Part shown: in pieces, positions 49,711 through 62,595 of the stretch
Position numbering within the stretch: the stretch's first letter is position 1
How the letters are laid out: each line of letters opens with the position of its first letter
Assembly (NCBI RefSeq): GCF_051020955.1
Contig: NW_027476516.1
Span: 124,001-188,000 of the forward strand
Length of the DNA stretch: 64,000 bases
Direction: 5' to 3'
Source of the DNA: Megalopta genalis
Taxonomy: Eukaryota; Arthropoda; Insecta; Hymenoptera; Halictidae
Notes under the pieces: model-generated
The model's database searches: none
What the model was told of the DNA's origin: nothing
The model's input: the letters and a program-made list of their open reading frames with translations, nothing else
Program-made: the position numbers and the translations under genes

Positions 49711-52700
49711 CTTTAAATACTTGCGATATAAATGATATAGTTTCAAATGCAGGCGAAACGAAGGAGTTTGCATCAAATCCATGCGAAACACATGATGCAG
49801 CTGAAAATCAATGCGATGTAGAAGGTTTAGCTTCAAATGCATGCCAAACACATGATTTAGCTTCAAATCCATGGGATGTAGAAGGTTTAGCTTCAAATCC
49901 ATACGAAACACATTATTTAGCTGCAAATCAGTGCGAAATAGAAGGCTCAGGTTCAAATCCATGCCATTCAAATGGTTTCATCTTCAAATACTTGTGGAAG
50001 ACATGATTTAGCTTCAACTGCATGCGAATCAAAACGAGTTAGCTTCAAATCCATGCGAAACACATGATTTAGCACCAAATCAATGCGATGTAGAAGGTTT
50101 AGCTTCAATCCATGCAAAACACGCGATTTAGCTTCCAATTAAAGCGATGTAGAAGGGTTTGCTTCAAATCCATGCGAAACAAATGGTTTAGCTTCAAATA
50201 CTTGTGACATACGTTATTTAGATTTAACTGCATGCGCAACGAACGAGTTAGCTTCAAATCCATGCGAAACACACGATTTAGCTTCAATCAATGCGATGTA
50301 GAAGGTTTAGCTTCAAATCCATGCCAAACACACGATTTAGCTTCAAATCCATGGGATGTAGAAGGTTTAGCTTCAAATCCATGCCAAACACATGATTTAG
50401 CTTCTAATCCATGGGATGTAGAAGGCTCAGGTTCAAAACCATGCCATTCAAATGGTTCATCTTCAAATACTTGTGGAAGACATGATTTAGCTTCAACTGC
50501 ATGCGAATCAAACGAATTAGCTTCAAATCCATGCGAAACACACGATCTAGCTTCAAATCAATACCAAGTAGAAGGTTTAGCTTCAAATCCATGCGAAACA
50601 AATGATTGAGCTTCAAACTGTTGTGATATAGGTGATATAGCTTCAACTGCATGCGAAACAAATGAGTTACATTCAAATCCAAGCGAAACACATAATTTAC
50701 CTTCAAATCAATGCGATGTAGAAGGTTTAGCTTCAAATCCATGCAAAACACGTGATTTAGCTTCCAATTAATGCGATGTAGAAGGCTTAGCTTCAAATCC
50801 ATGCGAAACAAATGGTTTAGCTTCAAATACTTGTGACATACGTTATTTAGATTTAACTGCATGCGCAACGAACGTGTTAGCTTCAAATCCATGCGAAACA
50901 CACGATTTTAGCTTCAAATCAATACCAAGTAGAAGGTTTAGCTTCAAATCCATGCGAAACAAATGATTTAGCTTCAAAACACTTGGGGTATAAGTGATTT
51001 AGCTTCAAATGCAGACTAATCAAACGAGTTAGCTTCAAATCCATGCGAAACACACGATCTAGCTTCAAATCAATACCAAGTAGAAGGTTTAGCTTCAAAT
51101 CCATGCGAAACAAATGATTGAGCTTCAAACTGTTGTGATATAGGTGATATAGCTTCAACTGCATGCGAAACAAATGAGTTACATTCAAATCCAAGCGAAA
51201 CACATAATATACCTTCAAATCAATGCGATGTAGAAGTTTAGCTTCAAATCATGCAAAACACGTGATTTAGCTTCCAATTAAAGCGATGTAGAAGGATTAG
51301 CTTCAAATCCATGCGAAACAAATGGTTTAGCTTCAAATACTTGTGACATACGTTATTTAGATTTAACTGCATGCGCAACGAACGAGTTAGCTTCAAATCA
51401 ATGCGAAACACACGATTTAGCTTCAAATCAATACCAAGTAGAAGGTTTAGCTTCAAATCCATGCGAAACAAATGATTTAGCTTCAAACACTTGGGGTATA
51501 AGAGATTTAGCTTCAAATGCAGACTAATCAAACGAGTTAGCTTCAAATCCATGCGAAACACATGATTTAGCTTCAAATCCATGGGATGTAGAAGGCTCAG
51601 GTTCAAATCCATGCATTCAAATGGATCATCTTCAAATACTTGTGGAAGACATGATTTAGCTTCTACTGCATGCGAATCAAACGAGTTAGCTTCAAATCCA
51701 TGCGAAACACATGATTTAGCTTCAAATCAATGCGATGTAGAAGGTTTAGCTTCAAATCCATGCAAAACACGCGAATTAGCTTCCAATTAAAGCGATGTAG
51801 AAGGCTTAGCTTCAAATCCATGCGAAACAAATGGTTTAGTTTCAAATACTTGTGATATACGTTATTTAGATTTAACTGCATGCGCAACGAACGAGTTAGC
51901 TTCAAATCCATGCGAAACACACGATCTAGCTTCAAATCAATACCAAGTAGAAGGTTTAACATCAATCCATGCGAAACAAATGATTGAGCTTCAAACTCTT
52001 GTGATATAGGTGATATAGCTTCAACTGCATGCGAAACAAATGAGTTACATTCAAATCCAAGCGAAACACATAATTTACCTTCAATCAATGCGATGTAGAA
52101 GGTTTAGCTTCAAATCCATGCAAAACACGTGATTTAGCTTCCAATTAAAGCGATGTAGAAGGATTAGCTTCAAATCCATGCGAAACAAATGGTTTAGCTT
52201 CAAATACTTGTGACATACGTTATTTAGATTTAACTGCATGCGCAACGAACGAGTTAGCTTCAAATCCATGCGAAACACACGATTTAGCTTCAAATCAATA
52301 CCAGTAGAAGGTTTAGCTTCAAATCCCATGCGAAACAATGATTTAGCTTCAAACACTTGGGGGTATAAGAGATTTAGCTTCAAATGCAGACTAATCAAAC
52401 GAGTTAGCTTCAAATCCATGCGAACACATGATTTAGCTTCAAATCCATGGATGTAGAAGGCTCAGGTTCAAATCCATGCCATTCAATGGATCATCTTCAA
52501 ATACTTGTGGAAGACATGATTTAGCTTCTACTGCATGCGAATCAAACGAGTTAGCTTCAAATCCATGCGAAACACATGATTTAGCTTCAAATCAATGCGA
52601 TGTAGAAGGTTTAGCTTCTTCAAATCCATGCAAAACACGCGAATTAGCTTCCAATTAAAGCGATGTAGAAGGCTTAGCTTCAAATCCATGCGAAACAAAT

Positions 52701-55160
52701 GATTGAGCTCCAAACACTTGGGATATAGGTGCTATAGCTTCAACTGCATGCGAAACAAATGAGTTACATTCAAATCCAAGCGAAACACATAATTTAGCTT
52801 CAAATCAATGCGATGTAGAAGGTTTAGCTACAAATCCAAGCAAAACACATGATTTAGCTTCAAATACTTGCGATATAAATGATATAGTTTCAAGTGCAGG
52901 CGAAACGAAGGAGTTTGCTTCAAATCCATGCGAAACACATGATTCAGCTGCAAATCAATGCGATGTAGAAGGTTTAGCTTCAAATCCATGCAAAACACGC
53001 GATTTAGCTTCCAATTAAAGCGATGTAGAAGGATTAGCTTCAAATCCATGCGAAACAAATGGTTTAGTTTCAAATACTTGTGATATACGTTATTTAGATT
53101 TAACTGCATGCGCAACGAACGAGTTAGCTTCAAATCCATGCGAAACACACGATCTAGCTTCAAATCAATACCAAGTAGGAGGTTTAGCTTCAAATCCATG
53201 CGAAACAAATGATTTAGCTTCAAACACTTGGGGTATAAGTGATTTAGCTTCAAATGCAGACTAATCAAACGAGTTAGCTTCAAATCCATGCGAAACACAC
53301 GATCTAGCTTCAAATCAATACCAAGTAGAAGGTTTAGCTTCAAATCCATGCGAAACAAATGATTGAGCTTCAAACTGTTGTGATATAGGTGATATAGCTT
53401 CAACCACTGCATGCGAAACAAATGAGTTACATTCAAATCCAAACGAAACACATAATTTACTTTCAAATCAATGCGATGTAGAAGGTTTAGCTTCAAATCC
53501 ATGCAAAACACGTGATAAAGCTACCAATTAAAGCGATGTAGAAGGATTAGCTTCAAATCCATGCGAAACAAATGGTTTAGCTTCAAACACTTGGGGTATA
53601 AGTGATTTAGCTTCAAATGCAGACTAATCAAACGAGTTAGCTTCAAATCCATGCGAAACACATGATTTAGCTTCAAATCCATGGGATGTAGAAGGCTCAG
53701 GTTCAAATCCATGCCATTCAAATGGATCATCTTCAAATACTTGTGGAAGACATGATTTAGCTTCTACTGCATGCGAATCAAACGAGTTAGCTTCAAATCC
53801 ATGCGAAACACATGATTTAGCTTCAAATCAATGCGATGTAGAAGGTTTAGCTTCAAATCCATGCAAAACACGCGAATTAGCTTCCAATTAAAGCGATGTA
53901 GAAGGCTTAGCTTCAAGTCCATGCGAAACAAATGGTTTAGTTTCAAATACTTGTGATATACGTTATTTAGATTTAACTGCATGCGCAACGAACGAGTTAG
54001 CTTCAAATCCATGCGAAACACACGATCTAGCTTCAAATCAATACCAAGTAGAAGGTTTAACATCAAATCCATGCGAAACAAATGATTGAGCTTCAAACTC
54101 TTGTGATATAGGTGATATAGCTTCAACTGCATGCGAAACAAATGAGTTACATTCAAATCCAAGCGAAACACATAATTTACCTTCAAATCAATGCGATGTA
54201 GAAGGTTTAGCTTCAAATCCATGCAAAACACGTGATTTAGCTTCCAATTAATGCGATGTAGAGGGCTTAGCTTCAAATCCATGCGAAACAAATGATTTAG
54301 CTTCAAACACTTGGGGTATATGTGATTTAGCTTCAAATGCAGACTAATCAAACGAGTTAGCTTCAAATCCATGCGAAACACATGATTTAGCTGCAAACCA
54401 ATGTGCTGTAGAAGGTTTAGCTTCAAATCCATGCGAAACAAATGGTTTAGCAACAAATACTTGTGATATACATTATTTAGCTACAACTGCATGCGAAACA
54501 AACGAGTTAGCTCCAAATCAATGCGAAACACATGATTTAGCTTCAAATCAATGCGATGTAGAAGGTTTAGCTTCAAATCCATGCGAAACAAATGATTGAG
54601 CTCCAAACACTTGGGATATAGGTGCTATAGCTTCAACTGCATGCGAAACAAATGAGTTACATTCAAATCCAAGCGAAACACATAATTTAGCTTCAAATCA
54701 ATGCGATGTAGAAGGTTTAGCTACAAATCCAAGCAAAACACATGATTTAGCTTCAAATACTTGCGATATAAATGATATAGTTTCAAGTGCAGGCGAAACG
54801 AAGGAGTTTGCATCAAATCCATGCGAAACACATGATTCAGCTGAAAATCAATGCGATGTAGAAGGTTTAGCTTCAAATCCATGCCAAACACATGATTTAG
54901 CTTCAAATCCACGGGATGTAGAAGGTTTAGCTTCAAATCCATGCGAAACACATTATTTAGCTGCAAATCAGTGCGAAGTAGAAGGCTCAGGTTCAAATCC
55001 ATGCCATTCAAATGGTTCATCTTCAAATACTTGTGGAAGACATGATTTAGCTTCAACTGCATGCGAATCAAACGAGTTAGCTTCAAATCCATGCGAAACA
55101 CATGATTTAGCTTCAAATCAATGCGATGTAGAAGGTTTAGCTTCAAATCCATGCAAAACA
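49711..55160. repeat. Super-repeat copy 3 (right end approximate)
   Basis: Begins at the same landmark as copy 2 and follows it with a loss of about 240 bp near 50280. After 53520 it returns to a clean 30-bp register. The right limit is set by analogy and is uncertain. Confidence 0.55.
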
Positions 55161-56305
55161 CGCGATTTAGCTTCCAATTAAAGCGATGTAGAAGGCTTAG
55201 CTTCAAATCCATGCGAAACAAATGGTTTAGCTTCAAATACTTGTGACATACGTTATTTAGATTTAACTGCATGCGCAACGAACGAGTTAGCTTCAAATCC
55301 ATGCGAAACACACGATTTAGCTTCAAATCAATACCAAGTAGAAGGTTTAGCTTCAAATCCATGCGAAACAAATGATTTAGCTTCAAACACTTGGGGTATA
55401 AGTGATTTAGCTTCAAATGCAGACTAATCAAACGAGTTAGCTTCAAATCCATGCGAAACACATGATTTAGCTTCAAATACTTGTGATATAAATGATATAG
55501 TTTCAAATGCAGGCGAAACGAAGGAGTTTGCTTCAAATCCATGCCAAACACATGATTTAGCTTCAAATCCATGGGATGTAGAAGGTTTAGCTTCAAATCC
55601 ATGCGAAACAAATGATTTAGCTTCAAACACTTGGGGTATAAGTGATTTAGCTTCAAATGCAGACTAATCAAACGAGTTAGCTTCAAATCCACGCGAAACA
55701 CATGATTTAGCTGCAAACCAATGTGCTGTAGAAGGTTTAGCTTCAAATCCATGCGAAACAAATGGTTTAGCAACAAATACTTGTGATATACATTATTTAG
55801 CTACAACTGCATGCGAAACAAACGAGTTAGCTCCAAATCAATGCGAAACACATGATTTAGCTTCAAATCAATGCGATGTTGAAGGTTTAGCTTCAAATCC
55901 ATGCGAAACAAATGATTGAGCTCCAAACACTTGGGATATAGGTGCTATAGCTTCAACTGCATGCGAAACAAATGAGTTACATTCAAATCCAAGCGAAACA
56001 CATAATTTAGCTTCATATCAATGCGATGTAGAAGGTTTAGCTACAAATCCAAGCAAAACACATGATTTAGCTTCAAATACTTGCGATATAAATGATATAG
56101 TTTCAAGTGCAGGCGAAACGAAGGAGTTTGCTACAAATCCATGCGAAACACATGATTCAGCTGCAAATCAATGCGATGTAGAAGGTTTAGCTTCAAATGC
56201 ATGCCAAACACATGATTTAGCTTCAAATCCATGGGATGTAGAAGGTTTAGCTTCAAATCCATGCGAAACACATGATTTAGCATCAAATCGATGCGAAGTA
56301 GAAGG

Positions 56306-58330
56306 CTTAGCTTCAAATCCATGCGAAACGAATGATTGAGCTTCAAATAGTTGCCAATATGAGTGATATAGTTTCAAGTGCAGGCGAAACAAACGAGTTA
56401 GCTTCAAATCCATGGGAAACACATGATTTAGCTTCAAATCAAAGCGAATTAGAAGGCTTAGCTTCAAATCCATGCGAAACGAATGACTGAGCATGAAATA
56501 GTTGCGAATATGAGTGATATAGTTTCAAATGTTGGCGAAACAAACGAGTTAGCTTCAAATCCATGCGACACACATGATTTAGCTTCAAATCAATGCGAAC
56601 TAGAAGGCTTAGCTTCAAATTCATGCGAATCAAATGTTTAGCTTCAAATACTGGTGATATACATGATTTAGCTTCAACTGCATACGAAACAAACGAGTTA
56701 GCTTCAAATCCAAAGGAAACACATCATTTAATTTCAAATCGATGCGAAGTAGAAGGCTTAGCTCCAAATCAGTGCGAAACAAATTGTTTAGCTTCAAATA
56801 CTTGTGATAAACATGATTTCGTTTGAACTGCATGTGAAACAAACGTGTTAGCTTCAAATCCAAGCGAAACACATGATTTAGTTTCAAATCAATGCGAAGT
56901 AGAAGGCTTAGCTTCAAATCAATGCGATACATAAGATTTAGCTTCAAATTCATGCGAAACAAATGGTTTAACTTCAGATACTTGTGATAAACATGATTTA
57001 TATTCAACTCCATGCGAAACAAACGAATTAGCTTCAAAACAAAGCGATACACATGATTTAGCTTCAAATCAATGCGAAGTAGAAGAATTAGCATCAAATC
57101 AATGCGATACATAAGATTTAGCTTCAAATCAATGCGAAGTCGAAGTCTTATCTTCAAATACATGCGGAACGGAAGATTTAGCTTCAAATGCTTGCGATAT
57201 AAATGATATAGCTTCATATGCAGGCGAAACGAACGAATTAGTTTCAAATCCATGCGACACACATGATTTAGATGCAAATCAATGCGACGTAGAAGGCATA
57301 GCCTCAAATCCATGCGAATCAAATCATTTTGCTTCAACTATTTGCGATATAAATGAAGTAGCTTTAAATGCAGGCGAAACAAACGAGTTAGCTTCAAATC
57401 CATGCGACACAACTGATTTAACATCAGATACTCGCGATATAAGTGATATAGCTTCAAATACAGACGAAACAAACGAGTTAGCTTCAAATCCATGCGAAAC
57501 ACATGATTTAGCTTCAAATCAATGCGATGTAGACGGTTTAGCATCAAATCGATGCAAAACACTTGATTTAGCTTCCAATTAATGCGATGTAGAAGGCTTA
57601 GCTTCAAATCCATGCGAAACAAATGGTTTAGCTTCAAATACTTGTGATATATGTTATTTAGATTTAACTGCATGCGCAACGAACGAGTTAGCTTCAAATC
57701 CATGCGAAACAAATGGTTTAGCTTCAAATCAATGCGATGTAGAAGGTTTAGCTTCAAATCCATGCGAAACAAATGATTTAGCTTCAAATCAATGCGATGT
57801 AGAAGGTTTAGCTTCAAATCCGTGCGAAACAAATGATTGAGCTCCAAACACTTGGGATATAGGTGCTATAGCTTCAACTGCATGCGAAACAAATGAGTTA
57901 CATTCAAATCCAAGCGAAACACATAATTTAGCTTCAAATCAATGCGATGTAGAAGGTTTAGCTACAAATCCAAGCAAAACACATGATTTAGCTTCAAATA
58001 CTTGCGATATAAATGATATAGTTTCAAATGCAGGCGAAACGAAAGAGTTTGCTTCAAATCCATGCGAAACACATGATTCAGGTGCAAATCAATGCGATGT
58101 AGAAGGTTTTTCTTCAAATCCATGCCAAACACATGATTTAGCTTCAAATCCATGGGATGTAGAAGGTTTAGCTTCAAATCCATGCGAAACACATTATTTA
58201 GCTGCAAATCAGTGCGAAGTAGAAGGCTCAGGTTCAAATACATGCGATTCAAATGGTTCATCTTCAAATACTTGTGGAAGACATGATTTATCTTCAACTG
58301 CATGCGAAAGAAACGAGTTAGCTTCAAATC
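56306..58330. repeat. 2.0-kb satellite segment duplicated at 4,265-bp spacing, copy 1
   Basis: Aligns to 60571-62595 with about five to ten substitutions that I could see, for example near 56653, 57257, 57303 and 58081. Beyond 58330 the copies differ. The left limit also marks the end of the homogenised core. Confidence 0.8.
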
Positions 58331-60570
58331 CATGCGAAACACATGATTTAGCTGCAAATCAAGGCGATGTAGAAGGTTTAGCTTCAAATCCATGCGATGT
58401 AGAAGGTTTAGCTACAAATCCAAGCAAAACACATGATTTAGCTTTAAATACTTGCGATATAAATGATATAGTTTCAAATGCAGGCGAAACGAAGGAGTTT
58501 GCTTCAAATCCATGCGAAACACATGATTCAGCTGAAAATCAATGCGATGTAGAAGGTTTAGCTTCAAATCCAAGCCAAACACATGACTTAGCTTCAAATC
58601 CATGGGATGTAGAAGGTTTAGCTCCAAATCCATGCGAAACACATTATTTAGCTGCAAATCAGTGCGAAGTAGAAGGCTCAGGTTCAAATCCATGCGAAAC
58701 GAAAGATTGAGCTTCAAATAGTTGCGAATACGAGTGATATAGATTCAAGTGCAGACGAAACAAACGAGTTAGCTTCGAATCCATGCGAAACACATGATTT
58801 GGCTTCAAATCAATGCGAACTAGAAGGTTTAGCTTCAAATTCATGCGAATCAAATGTTTTAGCTTCAAATACTGGTGATATACATGATTTAGCTTCAACT
58901 GCAGGCAAAACAAACGAGTTAGCTTCAAATCCATGCGAAACACATGATTTAGCTTCAAATCAAAGCGAATTAGAAGGCTTAGCTTCAAATCCATGCGAAA
59001 CGAATGACTGAGCTTCAAATAGTTGCGAATATGAGTGATATAGTTTCAGATGGAGGCCAAACAAACGAGTTAGCTTCAAATCCATGCGACACACATGATT
59101 TAGCTTCAAATCAATGCGAACTAGAAGGCTTAGCTTCAAATTCATGCGAATCAAATGTTTTAGCTTCAAATACTGGTGATATACATTATTTAGATTCACT
59201 GCATGCGAAACAAACGAGTTAGCTTCAAATCCAAAGGAAACACATCATTTAATTTCAAAGCGATGCGAAGTAGAATGCTTAGCTCCAAATCAGTGCGAAA
59301 CGAATGACTGAGCTTCAAATTGTTGCGAATATGAGTGATATAGTTTCAAATGGTGGCGAAACAAATGAGTTAGCTTCAAATCCATGCGACACACATGATT
59401 TAGCTTCAAATCGATGCGAAGTAGAAGGCTTAGCTTCAAATCCATGCGAAACGAATGATTGAGCTTCAAATAGTTGCCAATATGAGTGATATAGTTTCAA
59501 GTGCAGGCGAAACAAACGAGTTAGCTTCAAATCCATGGGAAACACATGATTTAGTTTCAAATCAATGCGAAGTAGAAGGCTTAGCTTCAAATCAATGCGA
59601 TACATAAGATTTAGCTTCAAATTCATGCGAAACAAATGGTTTAACTTCAGATACTTGTGATAAACATGATTTATATTCAACTCCATGCGAAACAAACGAA
59701 TTAGCTTCAAAACAAAGCGATACACATGATTTAGCTTCAAATCAATGCGAAGTAGAAGAATTAGCATCAAATCAATGCGATACATAAGATTTAGCTTCAA
59801 ATCAATGCGAAGTCGAAGTCTTATCTTCAAATACATGCGGAACGGAAGATTTAGCTTCAAATAGTTGCCAATATGAGTGATATAGTTTCAAGTGCAGGCG
59901 AAACAAACGAGTTAGCTTCAAATCCATGGGAAACACATGATTTAGCTTCAAATCAAAGCGAATTAGAAGGCTTAGCTTCAAATCCATGCGAAACAAATGA
60001 TTTAGCTTCAAATAGTTGCGAATATGAGTGATATAGTTTCAGATGGAGGCCAAACAAACGAGTTAGCTTCAAATCCATGCGACACACATGATTTAGCTTC
60101 AAATCAATGCGAACTAGAAGGCTTAGCTTCAAATTCATGCGAATCAAATGTTTTAGCTTCAAATACTGGTGATATACATTATTTAGCTTCATTGCATGCG
60201 AAACAAACGAGTTAGCTTCAAATCCAAAGGAAACACATCATTTAATTTCAAATCGATGCGAAGTAGAATGCTTAGCTCCAAATCAGTGCGAAACGAATGA
60301 CTGAGCTTCAAATAGTTGCGAATATGAGTGATATAGTTTCAAATGGTGGCGAAACAAATGAGTTAGCTTCAAATCCATGCGACACACATGATTTAGCTTC
60401 AAATCAATGCGAACTAGAAGGCTTAGCTTCAAATTCATTCGAATCAAATGTTTTAGCTTCAAATACTGGTGATATACATTATTTAGCTTCACTGCATGCG
60501 AAACAAACGAGTTAGCTTCAAATCCATGCGAAACACACGATTTGGCTTCAAATCAATGCGAACTAGAAGG
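58331..60570. repeat. Satellite between the two tail duplications
   Basis: The same 30-bp family, with frequent monomers of the type tgcgaatcaaatgttttagc and a form containing aatagttgcgaatatgagtg that shifts the register by one or two bases. The part 58840-59300 recurs at 62594-63054 (spacing 3,754 bp). No gene seen. Confidence 0.9.
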
Positions 60571-62595
60571 TTTAGCTTCAAATCCATGCGAAACGAATGA
60601 TTGAGCTTCAAATAGTTGCCAATATGAGTGATATAGTTTCAAGTGCAGGCGAAACAAACGAGTTAGCTTCAAATCCATGGGAAACACATGATTTAGCTTC
60701 AAATCAAAGCGAATTAGAAGGCTTAGCTTCAAATCCATGCGAAACGAATGACTGAGCATCAAATAGTTGCGAATATGAGTGATATAGTTTCAAATGTTGG
60801 CGAAACAAACGAGTTAGCTTCAAATCCATGCGTCACACATGATTTAGCTTCAAATCAATGCGAACTAGAAGGCTTAGCTTCAAATTCATGCGAATCAAAT
60901 GTTTAGCTTCAAATACTGGTGATAAACATGATTTAGCTTCAACTGCATACGAAACAAACGAGTTAGCTTCAAATCCAAAGGAAACACATCATTTAATTTC
61001 AAATCGATGCGAAGTAGAAGGCTTAGCTCCAAATCAGTGCGAAACAAATTGTTTAGCTTCAAATACTTGTGATAAACATGATTTCGTTTGAACTGCATGT
61101 GAAACAAACGTGTTAGCTTCAAATCCAAGCGAAACACATGATTTAGTTTCAAATCAATGCGAAGTAGAAGGCTTAGCTTCAAATCAATGCGATACATAAG
61201 ATTTAGCTTCAAATTCATGCGAAACAAATGGTTTAACTTCAGATACTTGTGATAAACATGATTTATATTCAACTCCATGCGAAACAAACGAATTAGCTTC
61301 AAAACAAAGCGATACACATGATTTAGCTTCAAATCAATGCGAAGTAGAAGAATTAGCATCAAATCAATGCGATACATAAGATTTAGCTTCAAATCAATGC
61401 GAAGTCGAAGTCTTATCTTCAAATACATGCGGAACGGAAGATTTAGCTTCAAATGCTTGCGATATAAATGATATAGCTTCATATGCAGGCGAAACGAACG
61501 AATTAGTTTCAAATCCATTCGACACACATGATTTAGATGCAAATCAATGCGACGTAGAAGGCATAGCTTCAAATCCATGCGAATCAAATCATTTTGCTTC
61601 AACTATTTGCGATATAAATGAAGTAGCTTTAAATGCAGGCGAAACAAACGAGTTAGCTTCAAATCCATGCGACACAACTGATTTAACATCAGATACTCGC
61701 GATATAAGTGATATAGCTTCAAATACAGACGAAACAAACGAGTTAGCTTCAAATCCATGCGAAACACATGATTTAGCTTCAAATCAATGCGATGTAGACG
61801 GTTTAGCATCAAATCGATGCAAAACACTTGATTTAGCTTCCAATTAATGCGATGTAGAAGGCTTAGCTTCAAATCCATGCGAAACAAATGGTTTAGCTTC
61901 AAATACTTGTGATATATGTTATTTAGATTTAACTGCATGCGCAACGAACGAGTTAGCTTCAAATCCATGCGAAACAAATGGTTTAGCTTCAAATCAATGC
62001 GATGTAGAAGGTTTAGCTTCAAATCCATGCGAAACAAATGATTTAGCTTCAAATCAATGCGATGTAGAAGGTTTAGCTTCAAATCCATGCGAAACAAATG
62101 ATTGAGCTCCAAACACTTGGGATATAGGTGCTATAGCTTCAACTGCATGCGAAACAAATGAGTTACATTCAAATCCAAGCGAAACACATAATTTAGCTTC
62201 AAATCAATGCGATGTAGAAGGTTTAGCTACAAATCCAAGCAAAACACATGATTTAGCTTCAAATACTTGCGATATAAATGATATAGTTTCAAATGCAGGC
62301 GAAACGAAAGAGTTTGCTTCAAATCCATGCGAAACACATGATTCAGCTGCAAATCAATGCGATGTAGAAGGTTTTTCTTCAAATCCATGCCAAACACATG
62401 ATTTAGCTTCAAATCCATGGGATGTAGAAGGTTTAGCTTCAAATCCATGCGAAACACATTATTTAGCTGCAAATCAGTGCGAAGTAGAAGGCTCAGGTTC
62501 AAATACATGCGATTCAAATGGTTCATCTTCAAATACTTGTGGAAGACATGATTTAGCTTCAACTGCATGCGAAAGAAACGAGTTAGCTTCAAATT
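60571..62595. repeat. 2.0-kb satellite segment duplicated at 4,265-bp spacing, copy 2
   Basis: Second copy of 56306-58330. The block starting near 60786 occurs a third time from about 63390, 2,610 bp further on, and continues to the end of the window. Confidence 0.8.

Larger units (their letters stand above)
36051..56305. repeat. Homogenised satellite core with 5.2-5.9 kb super-repeats
   Basis: The monomers here belong to a small set of nearly fixed variants, repeated in long identical blocks, unlike the flanks. Landmark ctttaaatacttgcgatata occurs at 36551, 38801, 44015 and 49711. Landmark tgataaagctaccaattaaa occurs at 41761, 47908 and 53513. Spacings between corresponding copies range from 5,214 to 6,147 bp because of internal insertions and deletions of whole monomers. 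Copies 2 (about 44.0-49.7 kb) and 3 (about 49.7-55 kb) are the closest pair, with a steady 5,452-bp spacing over much of their length. The longest open frame of the whole satellite (395 codons, minus strand, 38771-39958) lies here and has only repeat peptides. No gene or other element is seen. Confidence 0.93.

Noticed and set aside
36051..56305. CENP-B box in the monomer (tttcgcatggat on the minus strand)
   Set aside because: Only the TTCG start agrees. The CGGG part of the box is missing.
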